A stretch of 64,000 bases of DNA from positions 1 to 64,000 of the IMG/VR virus record IMGVR_UViG_3300042350_003419. One strand, written 5' to 3'. A model generated the notes under the pieces. The model searched no databases, was not told the DNA's origin, and saw nothing but the letters and a program-made list of their open reading frames with translations. This stretch comes from a virus. Position numbers and translations under genes: made by a program. Below, piece by piece: positions 7,421 to 15,339 of this stretch; positions within the stretch are counted from its first letter, which is position 1; every line of letters starts with the position of its first letter.

Positions 7421-9921
7421 TGCAATTCTACACAAATGTGCAAATGGTTGGGGACCACTTCTTGGTTCGTGGTTATGAAAATGGTAAACATTTTATGACC
7501 CGTGAGAAGTTTTCTCCGACTCTTTTTGTGCCTTCTAAAAAACCAACCAAATATACAACACTTCAGGGAGAATATGTGGAACCTATTCAACCAGGTTCTG
7601 TGAGAGATTGTAGAGAGTTTATTAAAAAATATACTGATGTACAAAACTTCAAAATCTATGGGAATGACAAATACATCTATCAGTATATTTCCGACAAATA
7701 TCCTGAAAATGAAATTAAGTTTGATATTGACAAAATCAAACTAACAACGATTGATATTGAGGTCGCATCAGAAAATGGATTTCCTGATGTGGAAAATGCT
7801 GCCGAAGAGATATTACTCATTACTCTTCAAGATTATAATACAAAGCAAATTCGTACTTGGGGTCAAGGTAAGTTCAATAATAACCAATCAAATGTTTCTT
7901 ACCGAGCATTTTCTGATGAATATAGTCTGTTAAATGACTTTATTCACTGGTGGATGATGGAGGATAATACTCCAGAGGTTGTGACTGGTTGGAATAGTGA
8001 ACTGTACGATATTCCTTATCTTGTTCGCCGTCTTGATAGGATTTTAGGTGAAAAGTTAATGAAGCGTATGTCTCCTTGGGGTCTTGTCACCGAGGATGAA
8101 GTTTACATTTCTGGAAGAAAACATATCTCCTATGATATTGGTGGTATAAGTCAACTTGACTATATTAAACTCTATAAGAAGTTTACCTATAAGACACAGG
8201 AATCTTATCGTCTGGATTATATTGCCGAAGTAGAACTGGGGCAGAAGAAACTGGATCACTCTGAGTTTGATACATTCAAGGACTTCTATACTAAAGGCTG
8301 GCAGAAATTCGTAGAGTATAACATTATTGACGTAGAACTTGTTGACCGTTTGGAAGACAAGATGAAACTGATTGAACTTGCTCTTACGATGGCATATGAC
8401 GGTAAAGTCAACTATGAGGATGTATTTTCGCAGGTAAGAATGTGGGATACGATTATCTACAATTACCTGAAGAAAAGAAATATTGCCATTCCTCCTAAAG
8501 AAAAGACTGATAAGGACTCCAAGTATGCCGGTGCATATGTAAAGGAACCAATTCCCGGAAAGTATGATTGGGTGGTTAATTTTGACTTAAACAGCCTTTA
8601 TCCGCATTTGATTATGCAATTTAATGTAAGTCCCGAAACCCTTGTTGAAGAAAGGCATCCCAGTGTAACCGTGGATAAAATTTTGAATCAAGAACTTACC
8701 TTTGAAATGTATAAGGACTATGCAGTATGTCCTAATGGTGCGATGTACCGTAAGGATATTCGTGGTTTTCTTCCAGAACTTATGGAGAAAATGTATAATG
8801 ACCGTGTTATTTTCAAAGAGAAAATGATTGCGGCAAAAAAACAATATGAGAAGAAAAAGACAAAGGAATTAGAAAAGGAAATTGCCAGATGTAATAATAT
8901 TCAAATGGCAAAAAAGATTTCTCTTAACTCTGCCTATGGTGCTTGCGGTAATCAGTACTTCCGTTACTTCAAACTAGCAAATGCAGAAGCAATTACTCTT
9001 TCGGGTCAAGTTGCGATTCGTTGGATTGAGAGTAAGATGAATTCTTATCTGAATAAAATTCTTAAGACAAAAGATGTTGATTATGTTATTGCTTCTGATA
9101 CTGACTCCATTTATCTTCATATGGGTCCTTTGGTTGAAACTGTATACAAGGGAAGAGAGAAAACTACTGAAGGCATTGTCACGTTCCTTGATAAGATCTG
9201 TAAGGTGGAACTTGAAAAATATATTGAAGGTTGCTACCAAGAACTGGCAGAGTATGTGAATGCCTATGACCAGAAGATGCAGATGAAGCGGGAAAATATT
9301 GCCGACCGTGGAATCTGGACTGCCAAAAAGCGTTATATTCTGAACGTCTGGGATAGTGAGGGTGTGAGATATACTGAACCTAAACTTAAAATGATGGGTA
9401 TTGAGGCAGTTAAATCTTCAACTCCTGCACCTTGTCGTCAGATGATTAAGGATGCTCTGAAATTGATGATGAGTGGAACTGAAGATGAGGTAATTGATTT
9501 TATTGATAATTGTCGTCAAAAGTTTAAAAGTCTTCCCCCAGAAGAAATTGCTTTCCCAAGAACGGCATCCGATGTTCGTAAATATTATTCGCCATCAAAT
9601 ATTTACGCATCCAAAACTCCTATTCATATTCGTGGTGCCCTTCTGTTTAATCATTACATAAAGGAAAAAAAACTAACCAATAAATATTCACTTATTAATA
9701 ACGGTGAGAAGGTTAAATATATTTTTCTTAAAAAACCAAATATTATTCAGGAGAATGTTATTTCCTTTATTTCAGATTTCCCAAAGGAACTTAACCTTGA
9801 CAAATATATTGATTATGAACTACAATTTGAGAAAAGTTTTGTAGACCCCCTTCAATCTATTTTAGATTCAATTGGATGGGAAGTAGAAAAAACTGTAAAC
9901 CTTGATTCATTTTTTACCTAA
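7420..9921 (+). CDS. 43: DNA polymerase gp43 (family B)
   Basis: 833 aa (T4 898 aa). The proofreading exonuclease is intact: Exo I DIE at 112-114, Exo II NSELYDIPYL, and Exo III around DVELVDRLED. Polymerase motifs are DLNSLYP (about 389), KKISLNSAYGACGN, and the catalytic SDTDS at 559-563. It replicates the phage genome with the gp45 clamp, gp44/62 loader and gp41/gp61 primosome encoded around it. The gene is intact, with no intein or intron. The start overlaps the previous stop by one base. Confidence 0.98.
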   Translation: MQFYTNVQMVGDHFLVRGYENGKHFMTREKFSPTLFVPSKKPTKYTTLQGEYVEPIQPGSVRDCREFIKKYTDVQNFKIYGNDKYIYQYISDKYPENEIKFDIDKIKLTTIDIEVASENGFPDVENAAEEILLITLQDYNTKQIRTWGQGKFNNNQSNVSYRAFSDEYSLLNDFIHWWMMEDNTPEVVTGWNSELYDIPYLVRRLDRILGEKLMKRMSPWGLVTEDEVYISGRKHISYDIGGISQLDYIKLYKKFTYKTQESYRLDYIAEVELGQKKLDHSEFDTFKDFYTKGWQKFVEYNIIDVELVDRLEDKMKLIELALTMAYDGKVNYEDVFSQVRMWDTIIYNYLKKRNIAIPPKEKTDKDSKYAGAYVKEPIPGKYDWVVNFDLNSLYPHLIMQFNVSPETLVEERHPSVTVDKILNQELTFEMYKDYAVCPNGAMYRKDIRGFLPELMEKMYNDRVIFKEKMIAAKKQYEKKKTKELEKEIARCNNIQMAKKISLNSAYGACGNQYFRYFKLANAEAITLSGQVAIRWIESKMNSYLNKILKTKDVDYVIASDTDSIYLHMGPLVETVYKGREKTTEGIVTFLDKICKVELEKYIEGCYQELAEYVNAYDQKMQMKRENIADRGIWTAKKRYILNVWDSEGVRYTEPKLKMMGIEAVKSSTPAPCRQMIKDALKLMMSGTEDEVIDFIDNCRQKFKSLPPEEIAFPRTASDVRKYYSPSNIYASKTPIHIRGALLFNHYIKEKKLTNKYSLINNGEKVKYIFLKKPNIIQENVISFISDFPKELNLDKYIDYELQFEKSFVDPLQSILDSIGWEVEKTVNLDSFFT

Positions 9922-10055
9922 TGGACTTGCCAATTAATGACAAAGAGTTGGATACTATTATTAGTGCAATGCGACTTGGTGGAGACTCTGCTCTTTATCA
10001 AAAACTTTGGACTTATAAAATGAATTATTTTGATAATAAAAAAGAGGATAAATAA
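9921..10055 (+). CDS. 44-aa conserved protein after gp43
   Basis: MDLPINDKELDTIISAMRLG, then GGDSALYQKLW. Starts on the last base of the gp43 stop codon (TAATG). Short peptides with this DxxELxxIISAxRxGG pattern follow gp43 in other cyanophages as far as I recall. It is predicted to be helical; function unknown. Confidence 0.65.
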   Translation: MDLPINDKELDTIISAMRLGGDSALYQKLWTYKMNYFDNKKEDK

Positions 10056-10062
10056 TAATATC

Positions 10063-10154
10063 TGTTGAACCCGCAAACTCTACAGATAAGATTAGGTGCT
10101 CTTCGGGCACCTTTTCTAATATAAACTATTATAAATAATAGTGCGGGTTTAATA
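10063..10154 (+). promoter_or_regulatory. Long-range hairpin enclosing a terminator and a late promoter
   Basis: 10063-10074 pairs with 10143-10154 over 12 bp (two G-U pairs). Inside lie a terminator hairpin (AGGTGC/GCACCT, 10094-10112, then T4) and TATAAATA (10130-10137), itself centred in the perfect palindrome 10125-10142. Late RNA starting near 10143 would carry only the 3' arm, nine bases from ATG 10163. Confidence 0.65.
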
Positions 10155-10162
10155 GAGTAGAA

Positions 10163-10945
10163 ATGAACTATCTAAAGATTTATTGTAGTCTCATCAGGAA
10201 AGCAGAGAATAGAACTCCGCCTGAAGGTTACACAGAAAAGCATCATACCTTTCCTAAAAGTATCTTTGGGGACAATAGTAGAATTGTAGTACTTACGGCA
10301 AGAGAGCATTATATCGCTCACGCATTATTAGAAAAGATTTGTATTAAAAGATACGGATTAAAAGATAGAAAAACAATAAAAATGATTCACTCGCATATTT
10401 TAATGAAATCAAAAGGTAAATATTATAATTCTTATCTTTATGAAAGTGCAAGATTTAGAATATCTGAATCAAAGAAAGGTAAAAAACCATATGTTATGAC
10501 CGAGAAAACTAAAAATAAAATGAGTGAATATTCTAAAAATAGAAATGAAGAACATAAGAAAAAATTGAGCGAATCATTAAAAGGTAGAATACCTCCTAAT
10601 TATGGAAAATCACATTCTGAAGAAACTAAAAGAAAAATAAGTCAAAAAAATACAGGTAGAAAAGCATCGGAAGAAACACGAAACAAATTAAGTGAATGTA
10701 AAAAAGGTGAAAAACATTTTTTGTATGGAAAGAAAAGAGATATTGAAGTTGTAAATAAAATAGTGGAGAAAAAAAGTAAAGATTTTTCTATTATAAATCC
10801 AAAAGGTGAAATAATCTGTGGGAAAAATATAGCAGAATTTTGTAGGGAAAATGATTTAGATAAGGCAACCATATGTAATATGCTTAACCATAAAAGAGGA
10901 ATAAAATCTCATAAAGGATATCGCGCTGTCCCTCAAAATATTTGA
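10163..10945 (+). CDS. HNH homing endonuclease with NUMOD3 repeats
   Basis: 260 aa. The nuclease core is EKHHTFPKSIFG followed by LTAREHYIAHALLEKI (residues about 25-60). Several Lys/Ser/Gly-rich repeats (KKLSESLKGR, KRKISQKNTGR, NKLSECKKGE) are NUMOD3 DNA-binding modules, and a NUMOD1-like helix-turn-helix closes the protein. It is related to the enzymes that split uvsX and gp41 downstream. Placed between gp43 and the uvsX leader genes, with a late promoter and hairpin upstream. Confidence 0.9.
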   Translation: MNYLKIYCSLIRKAENRTPPEGYTEKHHTFPKSIFGDNSRIVVLTAREHYIAHALLEKICIKRYGLKDRKTIKMIHSHILMKSKGKYYNSYLYESARFRISESKKGKKPYVMTEKTKNKMSEYSKNRNEEHKKKLSESLKGRIPPNYGKSHSEETKRKISQKNTGRKASEETRNKLSECKKGEKHFLYGKKRDIEVVNKIVEKKSKDFSIINPKGEIICGKNIAEFCRENDLDKATICNMLNHKRGIKSHKGYRAVPQNI

Positions 10946-10970
10946 CGGCGCTTAATTTTTGTAGTATAAT
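10923..10970 (+). terminator. Terminator overlapping an early promoter
   Basis: GCGCTGTC (10923-10930) pairs with GACGGCGC (10944-10951, one G-U), then a T-rich tail. TTGACG (10942-10947) lies in the 3' arm and TATAAT (10965-10970) follows after 17 bases. Ends the endonuclease gene and starts the uvsX operon. Confidence 0.8.
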
Positions 10971-10997
10971 CTTTTTGTAGATAGGACGGTAAAGGCA

Positions 10998-11153
10998 ATG
11001 AACGAAACAATAGTTAGTAACAATTATTACATCAATACGATTATGAAAAACAAAACTCTAAAAATTCTTATGAGAGAACTTGAAGATGTAGAACAAAAAG
11101 CATCTAAAATTCGTACTAACATTAATAATATTTTAAACTTGAAAAATGATTGA
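10998..11153 (+). CDS. 51-aa hypothetical protein
   Basis: MNETIVSNNYYINTIMKNKT then a charged helix (RELEDVEQKASKIRTNINNI). AAAGG lies just upstream. It overlaps the next gene by eight bases, and an early promoter lies 28 bases upstream. Likely a short coiled-coil; no family recognised. Confidence 0.55.
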   Translation: MNETIVSNNYYINTIMKNKTLKILMRELEDVEQKASKIRTNINNILNLKND

Positions 11154-11382
11154 AAACAGAACACCAAAACAAATAGGAAATGATATTATCCTTTGTGATG
11201 ATGGAACACTATGGAGATGGAACACTAATTTAGGGTTTTCCTCCTATATTTCTGGATGGGAAAAATTACCTCCAATTCCAACTGATGAGGACTATGAAGT
11301 TCTTCAACAAGAAAGAATGGAAGCAGATAGAAAGTGGATAGAAAAACAAACTGAAAGAGGAGTTGCAAAAGTTTATGACTGA
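11146..11382 (+). CDS. Hypothetical protein (78 aa)
   Basis: Contains a Trp-rich core (DDGTLWRWNTNLG, ISGWEKLPPIP) and an acidic C-terminal helix. The G-T-L-W-R pattern resembles single beta-propeller or WD-like blades, but one unit is too little to assign. It overlaps the uvsX start by eight bases and is probably co-translated with it. Confidence 0.55.
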   Translation: MIENRTPKQIGNDIILCDDGTLWRWNTNLGFSSYISGWEKLPPIPTDEDYEVLQQERMEADRKWIEKQTERGVAKVYD

Positions 11383-12322
11383 TTCTAAATCAAGTTTTTT
11401 ACAACAAATTATAAAAGAAATTGGTGGAGAATACACACAACTTGCTTCAGAGATTAATGAAACTGAAACTTTTGTGGATACGGGTTCGTACATTTTTAAT
11501 GCTCTTGTATCCGGCAGTATATTTGGTGGTGTATCTGGGAATAAGATTACTGCAATCGCAGGTGAGAGTTCTACGGGAAAGACTTTCTTCTCTCTTGCCG
11601 TCGTTAAAAATTTCCTTGATAATAATCCTACTGGATATTGTCTGTATTTTGATACTGAAGCAGCAATCACAAAATCCCTTCTGGAAAGTAGGGGAGTTGA
11701 CACAACTCGTTTGGTGGTTGTCAATGTCGTAACCGTAGAAGAGTTTCGTGGAAAGGCACTTAAGGCAGTTGACCTTTATATGAAGAAACCAGAAGGTGAA
11801 CGTAATCCTTGTATGTTCGTGCTAGATTCTCTAGGAATGCTCTCCACCAGCAAAGAGATTAATGATGCTTTGAATGATAAAGAAGTTCGGGATATGACTA
11901 AATCTCAACTAATTAAGGGTGCATTCCGTATGCTGACTCTTAAATTGGGTCAGGCAAAAATTCCTATGTTAGTTACTAATCATACTTATGATGTTATTGG
12001 TGCATATGTTCCTACTAAAGAAATGGGAGGTGGTTGCTTAGTTGCCGGAACTAAGATACAAACAGTAAAAGGTTCTGTTCCTATTGAATCTATTAAAGTT
12101 GGAGACAAAGTAAGAACTATGTTTGGATACTCTTATGTTGCTGATACTTTTTGTTTTAATGATAAAGAAGTGTTTGAGATGGAATTGGAGGATGGTGAAA
12201 TTGTTAAATGTAGTGCAGATCATAAATTTTTAGTGGATACTGAAAACGGTTATGAATGGAAAAAGGTAATTGATCTTTTGCCTGGAGATGCAATCAAATG
12301 CATTCCAACAATTTCAATATGA
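11375..12322 (+). CDS. uvsX: UvsX recombinase N-terminal part fused to N-intein
   Basis: 315 aa: 220 residues of UvsX, then a 95-aa N-intein. UvsX is the RecA-like strand-exchange protein; Walker A GESSTGKT is at residues 63-70. The host protein is interrupted after MGGG, at the DNA-binding loop region, by Cys1 (codon 12035). The intein has block A (CLVAGTKIQT) and block B with CSADHKFL, and ends at a stop codon. The C-intein and the rest of UvsX are encoded at 13001. ATG 11375 is chosen over TTG 11363 because GAGGAG lies a workable 12 bases upstream. Confidence 0.9.
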   Translation: MTDSKSSFLQQIIKEIGGEYTQLASEINETETFVDTGSYIFNALVSGSIFGGVSGNKITAIAGESSTGKTFFSLAVVKNFLDNNPTGYCLYFDTEAAITKSLLESRGVDTTRLVVVNVVTVEEFRGKALKAVDLYMKKPEGERNPCMFVLDSLGMLSTSKEINDALNDKEVRDMTKSQLIKGAFRMLTLKLGQAKIPMLVTNHTYDVIGAYVPTKEMGGGCLVAGTKIQTVKGSVPIESIKVGDKVRTMFGYSYVADTFCFNDKEVFEMELEDGEIVKCSADHKFLVDTENGYEWKKVIDLLPGDAIKCIPTISI

Positions 12323-12326
12323 AAAT

Positions 12327-12365
12327 AGGTTCTGGTCTAAATAGTAATACTTAAGACCAGAACCT
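12327..12365 (+). promoter_or_regulatory. Perfect 12-bp inverted repeat with late promoter in the loop
   Basis: 12327-12338 pairs perfectly with 12354-12365. CTAAATA (12337-12343) begins at the stem edge, so late RNA would start near 12349 and contain only the 3' arm. Read-through from uvsX would fold the hairpin directly against ATG 12367. Confidence 0.75.
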
Positions 12366-12366
12366 A

Positions 12367-13035
12367 ATGTTTATAATAAACAAATATACAAGTTGCTACT
12401 TTCGTATTATAGAAAGAGCAAAGGAAAGAGAAATCAATGGCATTACAGAAAGGCACCACATCATTCCCAAATCATTTGGAGGTAAAAATACAAAAGATAA
12501 TTTAGTAAATTTAACTCCAAGAGAACATTTCATCTGTCATCATTTATTATTAAAGATGGTTGAGGGTGAGTATAAGAAAAAAATGTGTTATGCTTTTTAT
12601 CGTATGTGTTCTATTAATGGTAATGGAGTTAGGTGTAAGAATCTAAATTCTTATGATAGAATAAGGAGAAGTTATTCTCATTTAACTTCAGGTGAGAATA
12701 ATCCTTTCTATGGAAGAGGGCATTATGGACAAAATAATCCAATGTTTAATCCTGTTGTTCGTGAAAAACATAGACAAACTGTTTCTTCTCCAGAACATAG
12801 AAAAATGATGAGTGAAAGGATGAGTGGAGAGTCTAATCCATTCTTCAACAAAACGCACTCAGAACAAACAAAAAAAATTCTTTCGGAACTGGCATCTGAA
12901 AGAAAAGGAGAGAAGTCTCCTCGTTATGGAAAAAAACACAGGCAGGTTGTCTGTGAGCACTGTCAGAAACAAATAACATACCCAATGTATAAGAGGTGGC
13001 ATGGAACGAATTGTAAAGTCTATCAAAAAAGTTGA
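12367..13035 (+). CDS. HNH homing endonuclease inserted in the uvsX intein
   Basis: 222 aa. Core [13 protein letters not shown] then [16 protein letters not shown] (residues about 22-60), NUMOD3-like repeats ([17 protein letters not shown]), and a C-terminal zinc-type C..C...RWHGTNCK. It sits between the two halves of the split intein and overlaps the C-intein gene by 35 bases. It probably spreads the fractured allele by cutting uncut uvsX. It belongs to the same HHxxPK family as the enzymes at 10163 and 14638. Confidence 0.9.
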   Translation: MFIINKYTSCYFRIIERAKEREINGITERHHIIPKSFGGKNTKDNLVNLTPREHFICHHLLLKMVEGEYKKKMCYAFYRMCSINGNGVRCKNLNSYDRIRRSYSHLTSGENNPFYGRGHYGQNNPMFNPVVREKHRQTVSSPEHRKMMSERMSGESNPFFNKTHSEQTKKILSELASERKGEKSPRYGKKHRQVVCEHCQKQITYPMYKRWHGTNCKVYQKS

Positions 13036-13471
13036 AACAGAAGAAGTATATGACATTACTGTGGAGGGGGAACATCATTACATACTTCATGGAGGTATTG
13101 TCTCCCACAACTCTGGTCTTAAGTATGCTGCTTCTACAATCATCTATCTCAGCAAAAAGAAAGAAAAAGAAGGGACAGAAGTCATCGGAAATATTATTAA
13201 GGCAAAGACTCATAAATCACGTTTAAGTAAGGAAAATCAAGAAGTTGAAGTTCGTCTTTATTATGACGAGCGTGGTCTTGATCGTTACTATGGTCTTCTT
13301 GAGCTTGGGGAATTGGGCGAAATGTGGAAGAATGTAGCGGGGCGATATGAAATTGATGGTAAGAAAATTTATGCCAAGGAAATTCTCAAGAACCCAGAGA
13401 AATACTTCACTGAAGAGGTAATGGAAAAACTTGATGTGATTGCTAAGGGTGAATTTTCCTATGGCGTATGA
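13001..13471 (+). CDS. uvsX: C-intein fused to UvsX C-terminal part
   Basis: 156 aa: a 37-residue C-intein with block F ([17 protein letters not shown]) and block G ending SHN, then the Ser+1 extein [13 protein letters not shown] and 118 further UvsX residues. Trans-splicing with the product at 11375 would give about 339 aa, the usual length for cyanophage UvsX. AAGAGG at 12991-12996 is a good ribosome site. It overlaps the endonuclease gene at its start and the next gene by four bases. Confidence 0.9.
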   Translation: MERIVKSIKKVETEEVYDITVEGEHHYILHGGIVSHNSGLKYAASTIIYLSKKKEKEGTEVIGNIIKAKTHKSRLSKENQEVEVRLYYDERGLDRYYGLLELGELGEMWKNVAGRYEIDGKKIYAKEILKNPEKYFTEEVMEKLDVIAKGEFSYGV

Positions 13472-14013
13472 AAAACATACGCATTATAAAAACTGGTATT
13501 GATGTATCTAAAATACTAGAGCAACTTAAAGAACATCCAGAAGACTGGGGATCTCAAAAAAATATTGAAGACTCCGAGCAACTGGACCCTACAGAGTATA
13601 CCGTTACTGTAGATGTTCTACAACTCATAATGGGTGGAGTTGAAAAAGAAGACCAATATGTGGGGAATACTGAGATATGCATTAAAACTCCGGCATATGA
13701 AAAACACACGGAGATTCTTAATTACTTGGGAAAATATTTTAAGAAACTTCGTCGTTGTGGATTCCTTGCTCTTCCGGTTGGTGAAATAGTTGGTTCTCAT
13801 ATTGACGAAGGAACTTACTATCTTACAAAAGATAGATATCATCTTTCCATTCAGGGAAAATACGAGTATACTGTTGGAGATGAGACTATAATCGTTGAAC
13901 CTGGAACTCTTTTTTGGTTTAATAATAAACTGCCTCATAAGGCAGTCAATATTGGCGACAACGTTAGAATTACTTTTGTATTTGACGTTCCGCATCATAA
14001 ACGTAATCTTTAA
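13468..14013 (+). CDS. Putative Asp/Asn beta-hydroxylase-like 2OG-Fe(II) oxygenase
   Basis: 181 aa. The C-terminal two thirds form a cupin-like pattern: [11 protein letters not shown] (possible HxD iron ligands), [25 protein letters not shown] (second His), and R.TFVFDV. This order matches the aspartyl/asparaginyl beta-hydroxylase family. Phage members are common, but substrates are unknown. It sits between uvsX and gp41 with a four-base overlap upstream. Confidence 0.65.
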   Translation: MKNIRIIKTGIDVSKILEQLKEHPEDWGSQKNIEDSEQLDPTEYTVTVDVLQLIMGGVEKEDQYVGNTEICIKTPAYEKHTEILNYLGKYFKKLRRCGFLALPVGEIVGSHIDEGTYYLTKDRYHLSIQGKYEYTVGDETIIVEPGTLFWFNNKLPHKAVNIGDNVRITFVFDVPHHKRNL

Positions 14014-14021
14014 TTAAAATA

Positions 14022-14654
14022 ATGGAACGACTTGAACTTACAATTCTTAGAAACTTAATATTCAATGAAGATTATGCCAGAAAGGTCATTCCATTTATTC
14101 AACCAGAATACTATGAACAAAGAACAGAAAAAATAGTCTTTGAGGAAATTGTTGAGTTTATTGTTAAGTACGGGTCTTCAATTACCATAGAAGCACTTAA
14201 TATTGAGATTGATAATCGTAGAGATTTAACCGAATCTGAAAATAAGGAAATCTCAGAATTACTTTCCAAACTTAATGATGCTCCAGTTGATAAACAGTGG
14301 ATTCTTGATACTACCGAAAAGTGGTGTCGTGACAGAGCAATTTATCTGGCACTTATGGAATCCATTCATATTGCTGATGGAAAGGATGAAAAGAAGAATC
14401 GTGATGCCATTCCAAGTATTCTTTCGGATGCCCTAGCAGTATCTTTTGATAATAATATTGGTCACGATTATCTTCAAAATTATGAGGAACGTTATGAATT
14501 TTATCACCGTAAAGAAGATAAAATCGAATTTGATTTGGAATATTTCAACAAAATCACTAAAGGTGGTTTACCTAACAAGACTCTCAATATTGCTCTCGCT
14601 GGTTGCGTTCATCCAGAAACTAGAGTTAAAATTAGATTTAGGAAGATTTCTTGA
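14022..14654 (+). CDS. 41: gp41 replicative helicase N-terminal part with ultra-short N-intein
   Basis: 210 aa: 194 residues of the DnaB-like gp41 helicase, ending LNIALAG, then a 16-residue N-intein, CVHPETRVKIRFRKIS, and a stop. The break lies within the Walker A loop (AG|TGVGKS after splicing), so neither half can bind ATP alone. Block B is absent here and found instead in the C-part at 15340. The last 17 bases overlap the endonuclease on the opposite strand, so that insertion sets the intein end. Confidence 0.92.
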   Translation: MERLELTILRNLIFNEDYARKVIPFIQPEYYEQRTEKIVFEEIVEFIVKYGSSITIEALNIEIDNRRDLTESENKEISELLSKLNDAPVDKQWILDTTEKWCRDRAIYLALMESIHIADGKDEKKNRDAIPSILSDALAVSFDNNIGHDYLQNYEERYEFYHRKEDKIEFDLEYFNKITKGGLPNKTLNIALAGCVHPETRVKIRFRKIS

Positions 14655-15306
14655 TTTTGGAATTTGGTGCTGGTTCTCCAGTTCCAAACTTCCAACCTTC
14701 ATTTAGTTTTATATCAACTTCTTCTGGGGATACTCTTTTCCATCCCTTTGTTCCCGGTAAATGCATTACCTTTTTGCCTTTATGTGCTTTTCCCCCTAAT
14801 GATGCTCGTGTTTTTCTTCCTTCATTAGATGCCCAATAATTGAATTCTGTGGATGCTCTTTGTTTTCCTCCAATTGATGCTCTTTCCTTTCTGCCTTCTT
14901 CTGTGCTCCAATAATAGAAATTTTTAGTATTATTGATTAGATATTCTTGTTTTTGTATTTCTATTCCTTTTAGTCTCCAATCTTTTCTTTCTTCTACTGG
15001 GATTGAGAAGAACCCAATTTGATTATCTCTACAAAATTCTCCTATTATTTTTCTGTGTTGGGGTGTTATATTTGCCCCCAACATTTTCATAGACCTTAAA
15101 TCATTTGGATTTTTATAAATTTTCCAAAGCAAATAATGTGCTATGATATGTTCTCTTACACTTAAATAAGTGAGATTTTCTTCACTATCATCTCCCCCCA
15201 TATGTTTTGGAGTAATATGGTGTTCGTGTAACCCAGAATATTTTTTATAATTGTCTTTTCTTGACCTATTGCTTTCGCATAGATTATAATAGATTTGACT
15301 AAACAT
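14638..15306 (-). CDS. Antisense HNH homing endonuclease splitting gp41
   Basis: 222 aa. Core LHEHHITPKHMGGDD then LSVREHIIAHYLLWKIY (residues about 27-62), followed by repeats with G-G-K-x-R-A-S that resemble NUMOD modules. It is the only homing gene on the - strand, with a ribosome site AGGGGA and a late promoter (15328-15335, - strand) upstream. It lies inside the intein of gp41, between the 16-residue N-part and the 125-residue C-part. Confidence 0.88.
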   Translation of the reverse strand: MFSQIYYNLCESNRSRKDNYKKYSGLHEHHITPKHMGGDDSEENLTYLSVREHIIAHYLLWKIYKNPNDLRSMKMLGANITPQHRKIIGEFCRDNQIGFFSIPVEERKDWRLKGIEIQKQEYLINNTKNFYYWSTEEGRKERASIGGKQRASTEFNYWASNEGRKTRASLGGKAHKGKKVMHLPGTKGWKRVSPEEVDIKLNEGWKFGTGEPAPNSKIKKSS

Positions 15307-15327
15307 TTCCCCTGTCCCTGCTACTAC

Positions 15328-15335
15328 TATTTATA
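15328..15335 (-). promoter_or_regulatory. Late promoter for the antisense endonuclease
   Basis: TATAAATA on the - strand (TATTTATA on +), 22 bases upstream of the start codon at 15306, the usual late-promoter distance here. It lies in the 33-base gap between the divergent genes. Confidence 0.65.
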
Positions 15336-15339
15336 CAAA

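Noticed and set aside
12320-14654. uvsX and gp41 could be read as pseudogenes with premature stops
   Set aside because: Both breaks coincide with intein ends carrying Cys1 and HN termini, and the downstream halves are intact and complementary.
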